From Parasphingorhabdus litoris DSM 22379 (GTDB taxonomy: Bacteria; Pseudomonadota; Alphaproteobacteria; Sphingomonadales; Sphingomonadaceae), in NCBI RefSeq assembly GCF_020906275.1, contig NZ_CP086727.1, positions 3,341,001 through 3,405,000 of the forward strand: DNA of 64,000 nucleotides. Reading direction: 5' to 3'. Each line of letters opens with the position of its first letter. Positions within the stretch are counted from its first letter, which is position 1. Below, piece after piece: positions 52,730 to 59,769 of this stretch. The notes beneath the pieces were generated by a model that was not told the DNA's origin, made no database searches, and saw only the letters and a program-made list of their open reading frames with translations. The position numbers were made by a program, and so were the translations under genes.

Positions 52730-54019
52730 TCAAGCTGCCGCTTTGGAACTGGGTCGGCCTGCAAGATCATATAGACTTTTGTTACGGCCATTTGCCTTTG
52801 CCTGATAAAGAAGCTTGTCAGCACGAATAAGAGCACTTTTGAGGCTCTCTTCTGGGCGTAATTCGATAATTCCCATACTTGCGGTAACGTTCTGGATCAG
52901 CCCAGGGACCAATGCTCGTGCCGTTTTATTTATTGACTGACGCATATCTTCTGCCATTTCTTCAAAAGAATGATGCGTAAATAGTATAACGAATTCCTCT
53001 CCGCCCAATCGTGCCGAGAAACTGTGATCTCTGAATTCATCTCGCTGAAGCGCGGCGGAAACTGATACCAACACCTGATCCCCTCGCTCATGGCCTTCGC
53101 GGTCATTGATTTTCTTGAAATTGTCCAAATCAAGGGCAGCCAATCCGACAATTGGTTCTTTGGCGGGATCATTGAACCTTGAGGTCAATGCACGGCGATT
53201 CGGGAGCTTTGTCAGTGGGTCAGTAAGGGCCGCTTTGGCCATCGCAATCTTTTCGCTACGTGCAATGTCTCGCTGCCTCTTTAAATGCATGAAACGATAA
53301 GCAACGCCTACGGATGAAACTATTACTTCGACAATAACCGCCGCAAATAGCAGCATAAAGAAACCCGGCAACGGAGCTTGAAAGAGTATATTGTAAATCA
53401 GGCTCGCACTCGAAACCACAATTACGCCTGCCCATGCCAAAATCTGGAATTTGACAGCCCTACTTCCGCGCCTAAACGCCTGAACCAAAGCAATATTCAA
53501 AATGATAAGAACCGAGATCAAAGGTATTGCGCGCAATGCAACAAACGTCGGGTTGCTGATCACCCAATAAGCCAATGGAGTGAATGCCAATGTGAACGGC
53601 ATAGACCAGCCCAACAGCTTGTATATCTTCGGGCTAAGCATGCCTGGTTCAAGATAGGAGCGAAGGAAAGGACCTGATATTGAAATTGCCAAATCAAAAA
53701 ACAGGAAAAACATCAGCAATCGTGGAAAAGAATCGATGGGTAGTAACGGGCTAATAGCTAGGGGCGCCAACATGATTGTCAGCATAACCGTGCAAAAACC
53801 GCGAGCCCCGTGCCAGAGTAAAAAGCGTTCCCGTAAGACCGGGAAAAAAGCTGCGTTGTAGATTATCGGAAGCAAGATCATCCCGATAAAGATACCGGTT
53901 AGCACGCCACTCCACTGCATATCCGGTAAGCCGATCTCCGCCCGCTCGCTTGCGCCTGCGCTAGCGATCGGTGCAACAGCGGCGCAGACAAATGGATACA
54001 AATCAAAGCCTTCCCACAA
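52730..54019 (-). CDS. Membrane-bound GGDEF diguanylate cyclase
   Basis: This 429-residue protein has about seven membrane segments (residues ~35-235), resembling the 7TMR-DISM sensor, and then a coiled linker (FMHLKRQRDIARSEKIAMAKAALTDPLTKLPNRRAL in parts) and a GGDEF domain with active-site LGGEEFVIL and DLDNFKKINDREGHERGD. It makes c-di-GMP. No I-site RxxD is obvious before GGEEF. The only start is TTG at 54019; the frame continues a few codons upstream without ATG, and the usual extracellular DISMED2 domain is missing, so the 5' end may be truncated. Confidence 0.85.
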   Translation of the reverse strand: MWEGFDLYPFVCAAVAPIASAGASERAEIGLPDMQWSGVLTGIFIGMILLPIIYNAAFFPVLRERFLLWHGARGFCTVMLTIMLAPLAISPLLPIDSFPRLLMFFLFFDLAISISGPFLRSYLEPGMLSPKIYKLLGWSMPFTLAFTPLAYWVISNPTFVALRAIPLISVLIILNIALVQAFRRGSRAVKFQILAWAGVIVVSSASLIYNILFQAPLPGFFMLLFAAVIVEVIVSSVGVAYRFMHLKRQRDIARSEKIAMAKAALTDPLTKLPNRRALTSRFNDPAKEPIVGLAALDLDNFKKINDREGHERGDQVLVSVSAALQRDEFRDHSFSARLGGEEFVILFTHHSFEEMAEDMRQSINKTARALVPGLIQNVTASMGIIELRPEESLKSALIRADKLLYQAKANGRNKSLYDLAGRPSSKAAA

Positions 54020-54132
54020 GAAATCCGTGCTAATCGGATCGAACTGGATCGGGATATCTTAGAGGCGTTGATATATGATTAACTATACTTCGCGATCCTC
54101 TGCTTGTGTCGGAGGAAAATCCTCACATTCAG

Positions 54133-54157
54133 GTCCGCTTCTGCGCCCATAGCGGAC
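54133..54157. repeat. Short hairpin repeat (GTCCGCT/AGCGGAC)
   Basis: GTCCGCT (54133-54139) and AGCGGAC (54151-54157) form a 7-bp stem with an 11-nt loop, followed by ATT. A similar arrangement (CGAAAGCGGACGTT) is at 52692-52705. The two lie on either side of the diguanylate cyclase gene. Confidence 0.55.
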
Positions 54158-54224
54158 ATTGTTGATAATTTGCCTGCTGATTATTGGGCTGGACACTGGG
54201 AACCATTTTGAACGAGGCGCACTC

Positions 54225-55343
54225 TTAAACTTGTTGGCTGATACCATCCAAACCCTCAATGTTAGTGTCAGCAAACTTGTTTTGGACAAAGGCCAGCATG
54301 TCACGCAGCTCGGTTTCCTCGAGATCGCGGAGGATGAAGACGATCCGCGAACGCCGGTCTTCGCTGGGCCAATCTTCGAGGATCTCAGGCGGGTGCCAGA
54401 TATGTTGTACGCCGTGAATAACAATAGGTTTGTCCAGTTCGGCGAGGTTGATGATACCTTTGACGCGCAGCACGTTGACGCCGTTGAATGTCACCAGCAT
54501 TTCCAGCCAGCTATCGAATATCTTAGCGGGAAGAGGAGTGTCTATGGTGAGACAAACCGAGCGGATGCGGTCATCGTGGCGGTTAACGTCATGAACATGG
54601 TCGTGATCATGATCATGATGGTGCTCGTCATGGCCGTGATGATGGTGGTGATGATGTTCTTCCTCATAGGCTTCGGCCGCCAGCCATTTTTGAACGTCAT
54701 GGTGCTTTAGTTCTGGGTTGAAGGCAGGGCCTTCAAATAATTGTTCCAGATTTTTGCCGTCGCTGGGCAACAGCTGGATTGGCGCTGCAGGGTTCAGGTC
54801 GCGTACGCGCGCTTTCAGGCTCGAAACTGCATCGGCGGTTGCGATATCTGTTTTGGAGATCAGCAGCTGATCTGCAACAGCAACCTGCTTCATCGCCTCG
54901 ATTTGCGCATCCAGCGTATCATATCCATTATGGCCATCGACCAGAGCAAGAACCGCATCCAGCCGATAAAGCGCCTTCAACTTGTCGTCCGCCATCACCG
55001 TATGAATGATAGGCGCCGGATCAGCCAAACCGGTGGTCTCAATGAATATGCGGTCAAACCAGCGCTCACCAGCGCGGGCAAAACGCCAAGGCGCTTCACG
55101 CAGCGTCTTCTGAAGATCTCCCTTTATGGTGCAGCAAAGACAACCATTGGCCATTTCCACGATCGTATCATCTTCATTGCTGTGCGCCACCAGGTCATGA
55201 TCGATGCCGATCGATCCAAACTCATTGATAATGACCAAAGCCTTGGCCATTTGCGGCATTGGCATGAGCTGGTTCAACAAGGTTGTCTTGCCGGAACCCA
55301 GAAACCCGGTGAGAACCGTGACAGGAATGCGGCCATCAGGCAT
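54225..55343 (-). CDS. COG0523-family GTPase, putative zinc metallochaperone
   Basis: This 372-residue G3E GTPase has Walker A GFLGSGKTTLLN, the family metal motif GCLCCTIKGDL (CxCC) and a guanine-specificity segment (SKTDIA). A His/Asp-rich loop at ~226-251 (EEEHHHHHHHGHDEHHHDHD) could hold several zinc ions. The C-terminal CobW_C domain carries VLRVKGIINLAELDKPIVIHGVQ. COG0523 proteins near Zur deliver zinc to client enzymes under scarcity. It follows the DUF1826 gene by 6 bp, downstream of a Zur-box-like site at 55988-56005. Confidence 0.93.
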   Translation of the reverse strand: MPDGRIPVTVLTGFLGSGKTTLLNQLMPMPQMAKALVIINEFGSIGIDHDLVAHSNEDDTIVEMANGCLCCTIKGDLQKTLREAPWRFARAGERWFDRIFIETTGLADPAPIIHTVMADDKLKALYRLDAVLALVDGHNGYDTLDAQIEAMKQVAVADQLLISKTDIATADAVSSLKARVRDLNPAAPIQLLPSDGKNLEQLFEGPAFNPELKHHDVQKWLAAEAYEEEHHHHHHHGHDEHHHDHDHDHVHDVNRHDDRIRSVCLTIDTPLPAKIFDSWLEMLVTFNGVNVLRVKGIINLAELDKPIVIHGVQHIWHPPEILEDWPSEDRRSRIVFILRDLEETELRDMLAFVQNKFADTNIEGLDGISQQV

Positions 55344-55349
55344 AGCAGA

Positions 55350-55967
55350 TCAGCCTTCCGCTGGGTTTAAAACCAGCAAAAGCCGCTTTTCTCCGGTGCC
55401 CTCAATCGGCGGGGACCGGTGGATGACCGGTTGGTTAGTCTTAAGCTTTCCCTTGAACAAGCCAACATCACCAGGTTCCAGTTCATTAATATGCAGCGGC
55501 TCCAGGCCATCCGCAATGCGGTCAGTATCATTTTGATCGACCCACTGTGTGCCGCGTCCGATATAGGTGGTGATCAGGCGCATCTCGACATAGTCGCTGT
55601 GGAACTTCCAACAGGAATTGCCGGTTACCAATTCAATCCGAACTTCAATTTTTGGATGTGGGATCATTTCTCCAAACAGCTGGCACAGATCCATGATATC
55701 TTCGGCCAAACACGCGCGCGCTACAGATTTAGGAAAGCCACATCGGTCCAGTTCGCGCTGCAACAATTTTTCCGGATTGCCACTGGGCACTCTTACGCGC
55801 ACATTTTCAAGATCGATGTTCAGCAGGCTGCTGCAATCAATGGTCTTTGACCGTTTCCAGACGGCCAGATTGCAACTCTTGTCCAAAATTCGTTGCAATA
55901 CGGCTGGTTCGCATCCGACAATTTGTTTTGCGGTTTCGCTTGGGGAAGAAACGATCAAATCGTTCAT
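55350..55967 (-). CDS. DUF1826 protein of the zinc locus
   Basis: This 205-residue protein has the region CWKFHSDYVEMRLITTYIGRGTQWVDQ, which I associate with DUF1826; the HxD pair and a later His (PVIHRSPPIEGTGEKRLLLVL) resemble a cupin-like metal site, but no activity is known. DUF1826 genes are repeatedly found beside COG0523 GTPases in zinc-responsive loci. It is the first gene of the leftward pair, 20 bp from the Zur-box-like site, and is divergent from the MerC-like gene. Confidence 0.82.
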   Translation of the reverse strand: MNDLIVSSPSETAKQIVGCEPAVLQRILDKSCNLAVWKRSKTIDCSSLLNIDLENVRVRVPSGNPEKLLQRELDRCGFPKSVARACLAEDIMDLCQLFGEMIPHPKIEVRIELVTGNSCWKFHSDYVEMRLITTYIGRGTQWVDQNDTDRIADGLEPLHINELEPGDVGLFKGKLKTNQPVIHRSPPIEGTGEKRLLLVLNPAEG

Positions 55968-55987
55968 TGCTATTTTGGCTCCGGATT

Positions 55988-56005
55988 GTTATGATATGTT
56001 ATTAC
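55988..56005. promoter_or_regulatory. Zur-box-like site 1 (divergent DUF1826 / MerC promoters)
   Basis: GTTATGATATGTTATTAC aligns with site 3 (GTAATGATATAACATTAC on its reverse strand). The extended TGATATGTTATTACATCA is palindromic. It sits between two divergent starts (55967 leftward, 56037 rightward) and could repress the GTPase pair and the MerC/Zur pair together. Confidence 0.75.
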
Positions 56006-56036
56006 ATCACATTAATGACTAAATTTGCAAAGTTCA

Positions 56037-56426
56037 ATGAAGAAAACCCGCCTTTTTCAAGCTGTGCCGGCAGCCGACCGATGGGGAATAATTCTCTCTG
56101 CCCTCTGTCTTGCCCACTGCCTCATATTGCCGCCGTTTTTGGCTATGATGCCGTTTCTGATGCTAGAACCTTTGCCAGACTGGATGCACGACACTGAACT
56201 GGTGCATGCTGCGCTTCTGTTACCGGTATTGCTTGTAAGTGGACCGGCCCTTTTCAGGGGAGGATCGATCGACCATCGGATATGGGCCTTTGGAGCAATG
56301 GCTTTCGCGCTGCTTTGCGCAGCCTTACTGATGCACTCTGAACAACTGGAAAAACTAGTATCGGTGTTTGGCGCGGTTCTGCTGGTGATCGCACATCTGC
56401 TTAACATGCGAAAAAGGGGTGTTTGA
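56037..56426 (+). CDS. MerC-family membrane protein
   Basis: This 129-residue protein has four predicted membrane segments and the MerC-like Cys pair CLAHCLILPPFLAMMP in the first one. MerC proteins are mercuric ion uptake proteins of mer operons, but here there is no other mer gene, and its neighbours are zinc genes, so a zinc-related transport role is likelier (inference). The ATG at 56037 is chosen over a TTG at 56025 just before it. The stop overlaps the regulator start by 4 nt. Confidence 0.82.
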   Translation: MKKTRLFQAVPAADRWGIILSALCLAHCLILPPFLAMMPFLMLEPLPDWMHDTELVHAALLLPVLLVSGPALFRGGSIDHRIWAFGAMAFALLCAALLMHSEQLEKLVSVFGAVLLVIAHLLNMRKRGV

Positions 56427-56836
56427 TGGCACCCAAAAGTGCATCAAGGCAAAGACGATGCCCAAATGAGATTGAAGCAATTATTGAAGATATCGTTTGT
56501 GCCGCAGATGAGCCGGTCGGCGCTTATGACATTGCGAAAATAGCTGCCAAACAAAAATGCTCCATGTCGCCTGCACAAGTCTATCGCGGTCTCAACAGGT
56601 TGGCAGAAACAGGGAGTGTGGAGCGATTCGCATCATGGAACGCCTTTGTTGCCAGCAATGGCGAAAGACGTGTGCATCTGTTTTACGAAACTTGCAAAAA
56701 CCATGATTGGGCGGAAAAACATTCCGTTCACTTGCAGCTCCAGTCCCTGTGCGACCGGTTGGGATTCAGGGCAAATTCAAACCATGTCGAATTGAACGGA
56801 CGGTGCGCTTCCTGTAATACTAGACAACCATCTTAG
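56423..56836 (+). CDS. Fur-family regulator, Zur-like, with reduced metal ligands
   Basis: This 137-residue protein has a Fur-type winged helix (AYDIAKIAAKQKCSMSPAQVYRGLNRLAETGSVERF) and a small C-terminal dimerisation domain ending GRCASCN, like the C-terminal CxxC of Zur. Compared from memory with E. coli Zur, one Cys of the structural CxxC pair is Tyr (LFYETCKNH), and most regulatory-site residues (His after VYRAL..., Cys, His) are not at the expected positions. His-rich NHDWAEKHSVHL may compensate. It is coupled to the MerC-like gene and flanked by Zur-box-like sites. Confidence 0.82.
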   Translation: MMAPKSASRQRRCPNEIEAIIEDIVCAADEPVGAYDIAKIAAKQKCSMSPAQVYRGLNRLAETGSVERFASWNAFVASNGERRVHLFYETCKNHDWAEKHSVHLQLQSLCDRLGFRANSNHVELNGRCASCNTRQPS

Positions 56837-56853
56837 TTGTGATATAACATTAC
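56836..56853. promoter_or_regulatory. Zur-box-like site 2 (small protein / ABC operon)
   Basis: GTTGTGATATAACATTAC matches site 3's reverse strand at 16 of 18 positions. It begins within the last codon of the Fur-like gene and lies 18 bp before the ATG of the acidic secreted protein, so it probably controls the four-gene unit up to 59749. Confidence 0.75.
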
Positions 56854-56871
56854 ACCCAACGGAGATTCTGT

Positions 56872-57174
56872 ATGCGCGCTGTAATTTGTTTTCTGGCAAT
56901 GTTGACCATCACCCAACCGGCCTTTGCCTGTGCAATGGACGGCATGTACGGCGCACATCGCTTCAGCCCGTTTCAGGGAATGCAGTTGGGGATGGGCGTT
57001 GATCTGACGAACCAATCATCTGACTATGCGGACAACGATAATGCTCGTTCCTACCGTGATGATGATGCTGATGAACCCGATATGCAGCAGGACAGTGCGG
57101 AAATCGATCCCGATGAACCTGATGAAGAGCGCGACATAGCAAAACTTGATCCAGACGATCTCCCGCGACATTAG
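56872..57174 (+). CDS. Small acidic secreted protein of the zinc operon
   Basis: This 100-residue protein has a signal peptide (MRAVICFLAMLTITQPAFA, cut before CAMDG) and then a short region with Met/His (MDGMYGAHRFSPFQGMQLGMG). The C-terminal half is dominated by Asp and Glu (DDDADEPDMQQDSAEIDPDEPDEERD in parts) and is probably disordered. Such a tail could bind metal weakly in the periplasm, or serve as a partner for the ABC module. No family is recognised. It is the first gene after the Zur-box-like site 2, following a GGAGATT ribosome site. Confidence 0.65.
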   Translation: MRAVICFLAMLTITQPAFACAMDGMYGAHRFSPFQGMQLGMGVDLTNQSSDYADNDNARSYRDDDADEPDMQQDSAEIDPDEPDEERDIAKLDPDDLPRH

Positions 57175-57230
57175 GGTCAAAATCGATATGAGCAGGTATT
57201 CCGGTAAATCGGACCGGGTTCGGTGCAATC

Positions 57231-57890
57231 ATGCAGCTGGTCGTTGATAATGTTTCAAAATCCTATGGGGCCAATCCTGCGGTCTTAAATGGCGTGTCCA
57301 TGTCCCTCCTCGAAGGGGAACAGGCTTTGCTGCTGGGACCTTCGGGATCTGGAAAATCCACTCTTCTCAATATTATTTGCGGGCTGCAACGGCCGGACAA
57401 GGGCCGGGTTGTCATCGGCGAACAAGTGATCTCATCTCCGGAGTCAAAATCGACGGGAGATGAGGTGCGACGTACATCTCTCGGTATCGTTTTTCAGACA
57501 TTGCGATTGGTTTCCGCCTTGTCGCTGCGTGCCAATTTGGAGCTGGCACAGAAGCTTCAAAAGGGCCGGGTTGATCGTGATCTCATCGATCAATGCCTCG
57601 ACAGGCTGGCAATTGCAGACCGTGCTGATGCGCGGCCATTCGAGCTCAGCCAGGGCGAAGCACAGCGTGCCGCCATTGCCCGGGCTGTCGTCGTGTCTCC
57701 CCAGCTGCTGATTGCTGATGAACCCACATCTGCACTCGACAGCGGCAATACCGAGCGAGTGGCTGAACTGTTGATTGAAATGGCTAAAAGTGTCGGGGCT
57801 GGACTCTTGATTGCCACACATGACGAACGGCTCGGTCGCTTCTTCTCTAAAAGCTTCGCGCTCAATCAGGGCGAGATAAACCCATGCTGA
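57231..57890 (+). CDS. ABC transporter ATPase (LolD/MacB-like) of the zinc operon
   Basis: This 219-residue ATP-binding subunit has Walker A GPSGSGKST, Q-loop FQTLRLV, signature LSQGEAQRAAIARA (in place of LSGGQ), Walker B LLIADEPTSALDS and the H-loop THDE. The size and sequence style are those of the LolD/FtsE/MacB group, which works with FtsX-type permeases rather than classic znuC-type importers. It overlaps the permease gene by 7 nt, so the pair is one unit. Confidence 0.92.
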   Translation: MQLVVDNVSKSYGANPAVLNGVSMSLLEGEQALLLGPSGSGKSTLLNIICGLQRPDKGRVVIGEQVISSPESKSTGDEVRRTSLGIVFQTLRLVSALSLRANLELAQKLQKGRVDRDLIDQCLDRLAIADRADARPFELSQGEAQRAAIARAVVVSPQLLIADEPTSALDSGNTERVAELLIEMAKSVGAGLLIATHDERLGRFFSKSFALNQGEINPC

Positions 57891-59212
57891 GCCTTGCCTT
57901 CGCCTATTTGCGGGATCGGCCGCTAACGACGATCCTCAATATCCTGCTGCTGGCCATATCGGTCGCGATGCTGGTCTTGCTGCTGCAATTTGGTTCGCAG
58001 TTCGAAAAGCGTTTTCAAAAAGATGCGGAAGGGATCGACCTTGTGGTTGGTTCCAAGGGTTCTCCGCTGCAGCTTATCCTCTCAAGCGTCTTTCACATTG
58101 ATCAACCGACCGGCAACATCCCGCTCAGCAGTCTCGAACTGCTGCGCAATGATCCGGCAACGGCGCGCGTAATTCCCCTCGCGCTTGGTGACAATTTTCA
58201 AGGATACCGGATTGTTGGTACAGACGAATCCTTCGCAGAATTACACCAGGCCGAACTCGCTCAAGGGGCGATGTTCGATGCGCCATTGCAAGCGGTGATG
58301 GGCGCTAGTGTGGCGTCCCAGACCGGCGCCAATCTCGGCCAGAAATTTATCGGCAGCCATGGTCTGACAGAAGATGATGAATCTGATACAGGCCATGATC
58401 ATGCTCCCTTTGAAACAGTTGGGATATTGGCACCGACGGGAACCGTGATTGACCGGTTGATCCTGACTTCGGTGGAGAGTTTTTGGGATGTTCATGGAAT
58501 AGAACACGATCATACGCATGATGGTGAGAACAGTCATGATCATGAAGAGGGTCACAACCATGAAGGCGAAGCCGGCCATGATCATGGCGACGAACATGAC
58601 CATGATCATGAAACGGAGGCAACTCAGACTACATCGCAGCTACAAGACAGGCGGGCGCAGCTGGAACCGGAGCTGACCGCTTTACTGGTTTCTTACAGCA
58701 ACGCGTCCGGCGCCATCCGCATTCCTGCGATGATCAACCGCCAGACTGAAATGCAAGCTGCGGTACCAGCTGTCGAGACCGCGCGCCTTTTGAATTTGCT
58801 GGGGGTCAGCTTTGAAGGCGCCCGCGTCTTTGCCTGGCTGCTCGCTTGTATTGGTGGACTGGCGATCTTTGTTGCGCTCTTTTCCATGGCACGCAGCCGG
58901 GAGGGCGACCTCGCCTTGCTTCGCGTTATGGGAGCAACGCGGCCACAATTATTCGGTACGATCCTGCTCGAAGGGCTTTTCACGGCCCTGGCGGGCGCTG
59001 TGCTGGGCTGGTTTCTTGCGCATGGCTTTTTGACGGCGGCCAGAAACAGTTTTGACACCATGCGCGATCTTGGTTTGACGGCCTGGCAGCCAGTGTCTCA
59101 GGAAGGGTTCATTATTCTCGCGGTATTGTTAATTGGGATTATCGCTGCGGTCATTCCGGCCCTGCGCGTTATGCGGGTGGATCCGGCTGCGATATTGGCG
59201 CGCGCCAGTTAG
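57884..59212 (+). CDS. FtsX-like permease with His-rich periplasmic loop
   Basis: This 442-residue MacB/FtsX-type permease has one N-terminal membrane segment, a large periplasmic domain (~40-310), then three segments (AWLLACIGGLAIFVALFSMA; FTALAGAVLGWFLAHG; FIILAVLLIGIIAAVIPA). Two His-rich stretches lie in the periplasmic domain: TGHDHAPFE (~170) and, at ~206-244, a run rich in HDH/HNH (e.g. HDHGDEHDHDHETEA). These suggest zinc sensing or binding by the permease itself. Together with the ATPase and DUF3299, it resembles the Vibrio cholerae zrg-type zinc loci as I recall them. Confidence 0.88.
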   Translation: MLSLAFAYLRDRPLTTILNILLLAISVAMLVLLLQFGSQFEKRFQKDAEGIDLVVGSKGSPLQLILSSVFHIDQPTGNIPLSSLELLRNDPATARVIPLALGDNFQGYRIVGTDESFAELHQAELAQGAMFDAPLQAVMGASVASQTGANLGQKFIGSHGLTEDDESDTGHDHAPFETVGILAPTGTVIDRLILTSVESFWDVHGIEHDHTHDGENSHDHEEGHNHEGEAGHDHGDEHDHDHETEATQTTSQLQDRRAQLEPELTALLVSYSNASGAIRIPAMINRQTEMQAAVPAVETARLLNLLGVSFEGARVFAWLLACIGGLAIFVALFSMARSREGDLALLRVMGATRPQLFGTILLEGLFTALAGAVLGWFLAHGFLTAARNSFDTMRDLGLTAWQPVSQEGFIILAVLLIGIIAAVIPALRVMRVDPAAILARAS

Positions 59213-59233
59213 CTATTCTGGAAGGAATTGATT

Positions 59234-59749
59234 ATGAAGATGGTTGGACAGATGATCAAAATTAGCTTTGCCGCCTTGATTTGCACGGCGCCACTATCCG
59301 GCACTGCGACGCAAGCCGCCATGCAAGATGGCGGGAAAGCCCCGATAGAAGATATCTGGAAACCCGCCGCCACACCGAAGGGCGGTGTATCGTGGAAAAC
59401 CCTGGAAGCGACCGGCGAGAAAACACGCAAGGACAAGCAAGGTTATATCCGGTCAAAACCGATTTTCACTCCCCGGGTGAAAGAGCTTGCTGGCAAACGC
59501 ATCAAGGTTGCCGGCTGGATGATGCCGTTACAAAACTCCGCTACGCAAAAGAATTTCGTATTGCTGGCTTATCCTCCAGGCTGCCCTTTCCACTTCCATG
59601 CTGCCCCGAACCAATTCATTGAAATCTATTCTGACGTTGGTTTTCCAACCAACGAGCAAAAAATGCATGTGATCAGCGGTGTTCTCGAGTTGACGGGGCA
59701 GGATGAAAGCGGGATTTTTTATCGCCTTCGAAAAGCGCGCCCCGGCTAG
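59234..59749 (+). CDS. DUF3299 secreted protein of the zinc operon
   Basis: This 171-residue protein starts at ATG 59234 after GGAAGGAA. Its signal-peptide-like N-terminus (MKMVGQMIKISFAALICTAPLSGTATQA) is followed by a DUF3299-like core: IFTPRVKELAGKRIKVAGWMMPLQ, LAYPPGCPFHFHAAPNQFIEIY, and a C-terminal beta segment (VISGVLELTGQDESGIFYRL). The CPFHFH cluster is a plausible metal site. It ends the rightward zinc unit and converges on the TonB receptor gene 20 bp away. Biochemical role unknown. Confidence 0.83.
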   Translation: MKMVGQMIKISFAALICTAPLSGTATQAAMQDGGKAPIEDIWKPAATPKGGVSWKTLEATGEKTRKDKQGYIRSKPIFTPRVKELAGKRIKVAGWMMPLQNSATQKNFVLLAYPPGCPFHFHAAPNQFIEIYSDVGFPTNEQKMHVISGVLELTGQDESGIFYRLRKARPG

Positions 59750-59769
59750 GGCAATATCCTCGGCACTAA

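Noticed and set aside
54159..54710. Rightward frame with a Met/Val-rich, membrane-like segment opposite the COG0523 gene
   Set aside because: The hydrophobic-looking part is the complement of the His/Asp codons of the GTPase's metal loop (CAT/GAT read as ATG/ATC), not a real membrane protein.
58241..58609. Leftward frame rich in Met/Ile/Val opposite the permease
   Set aside because: Same artefact: the complement of the His-rich loop codons of the permease.
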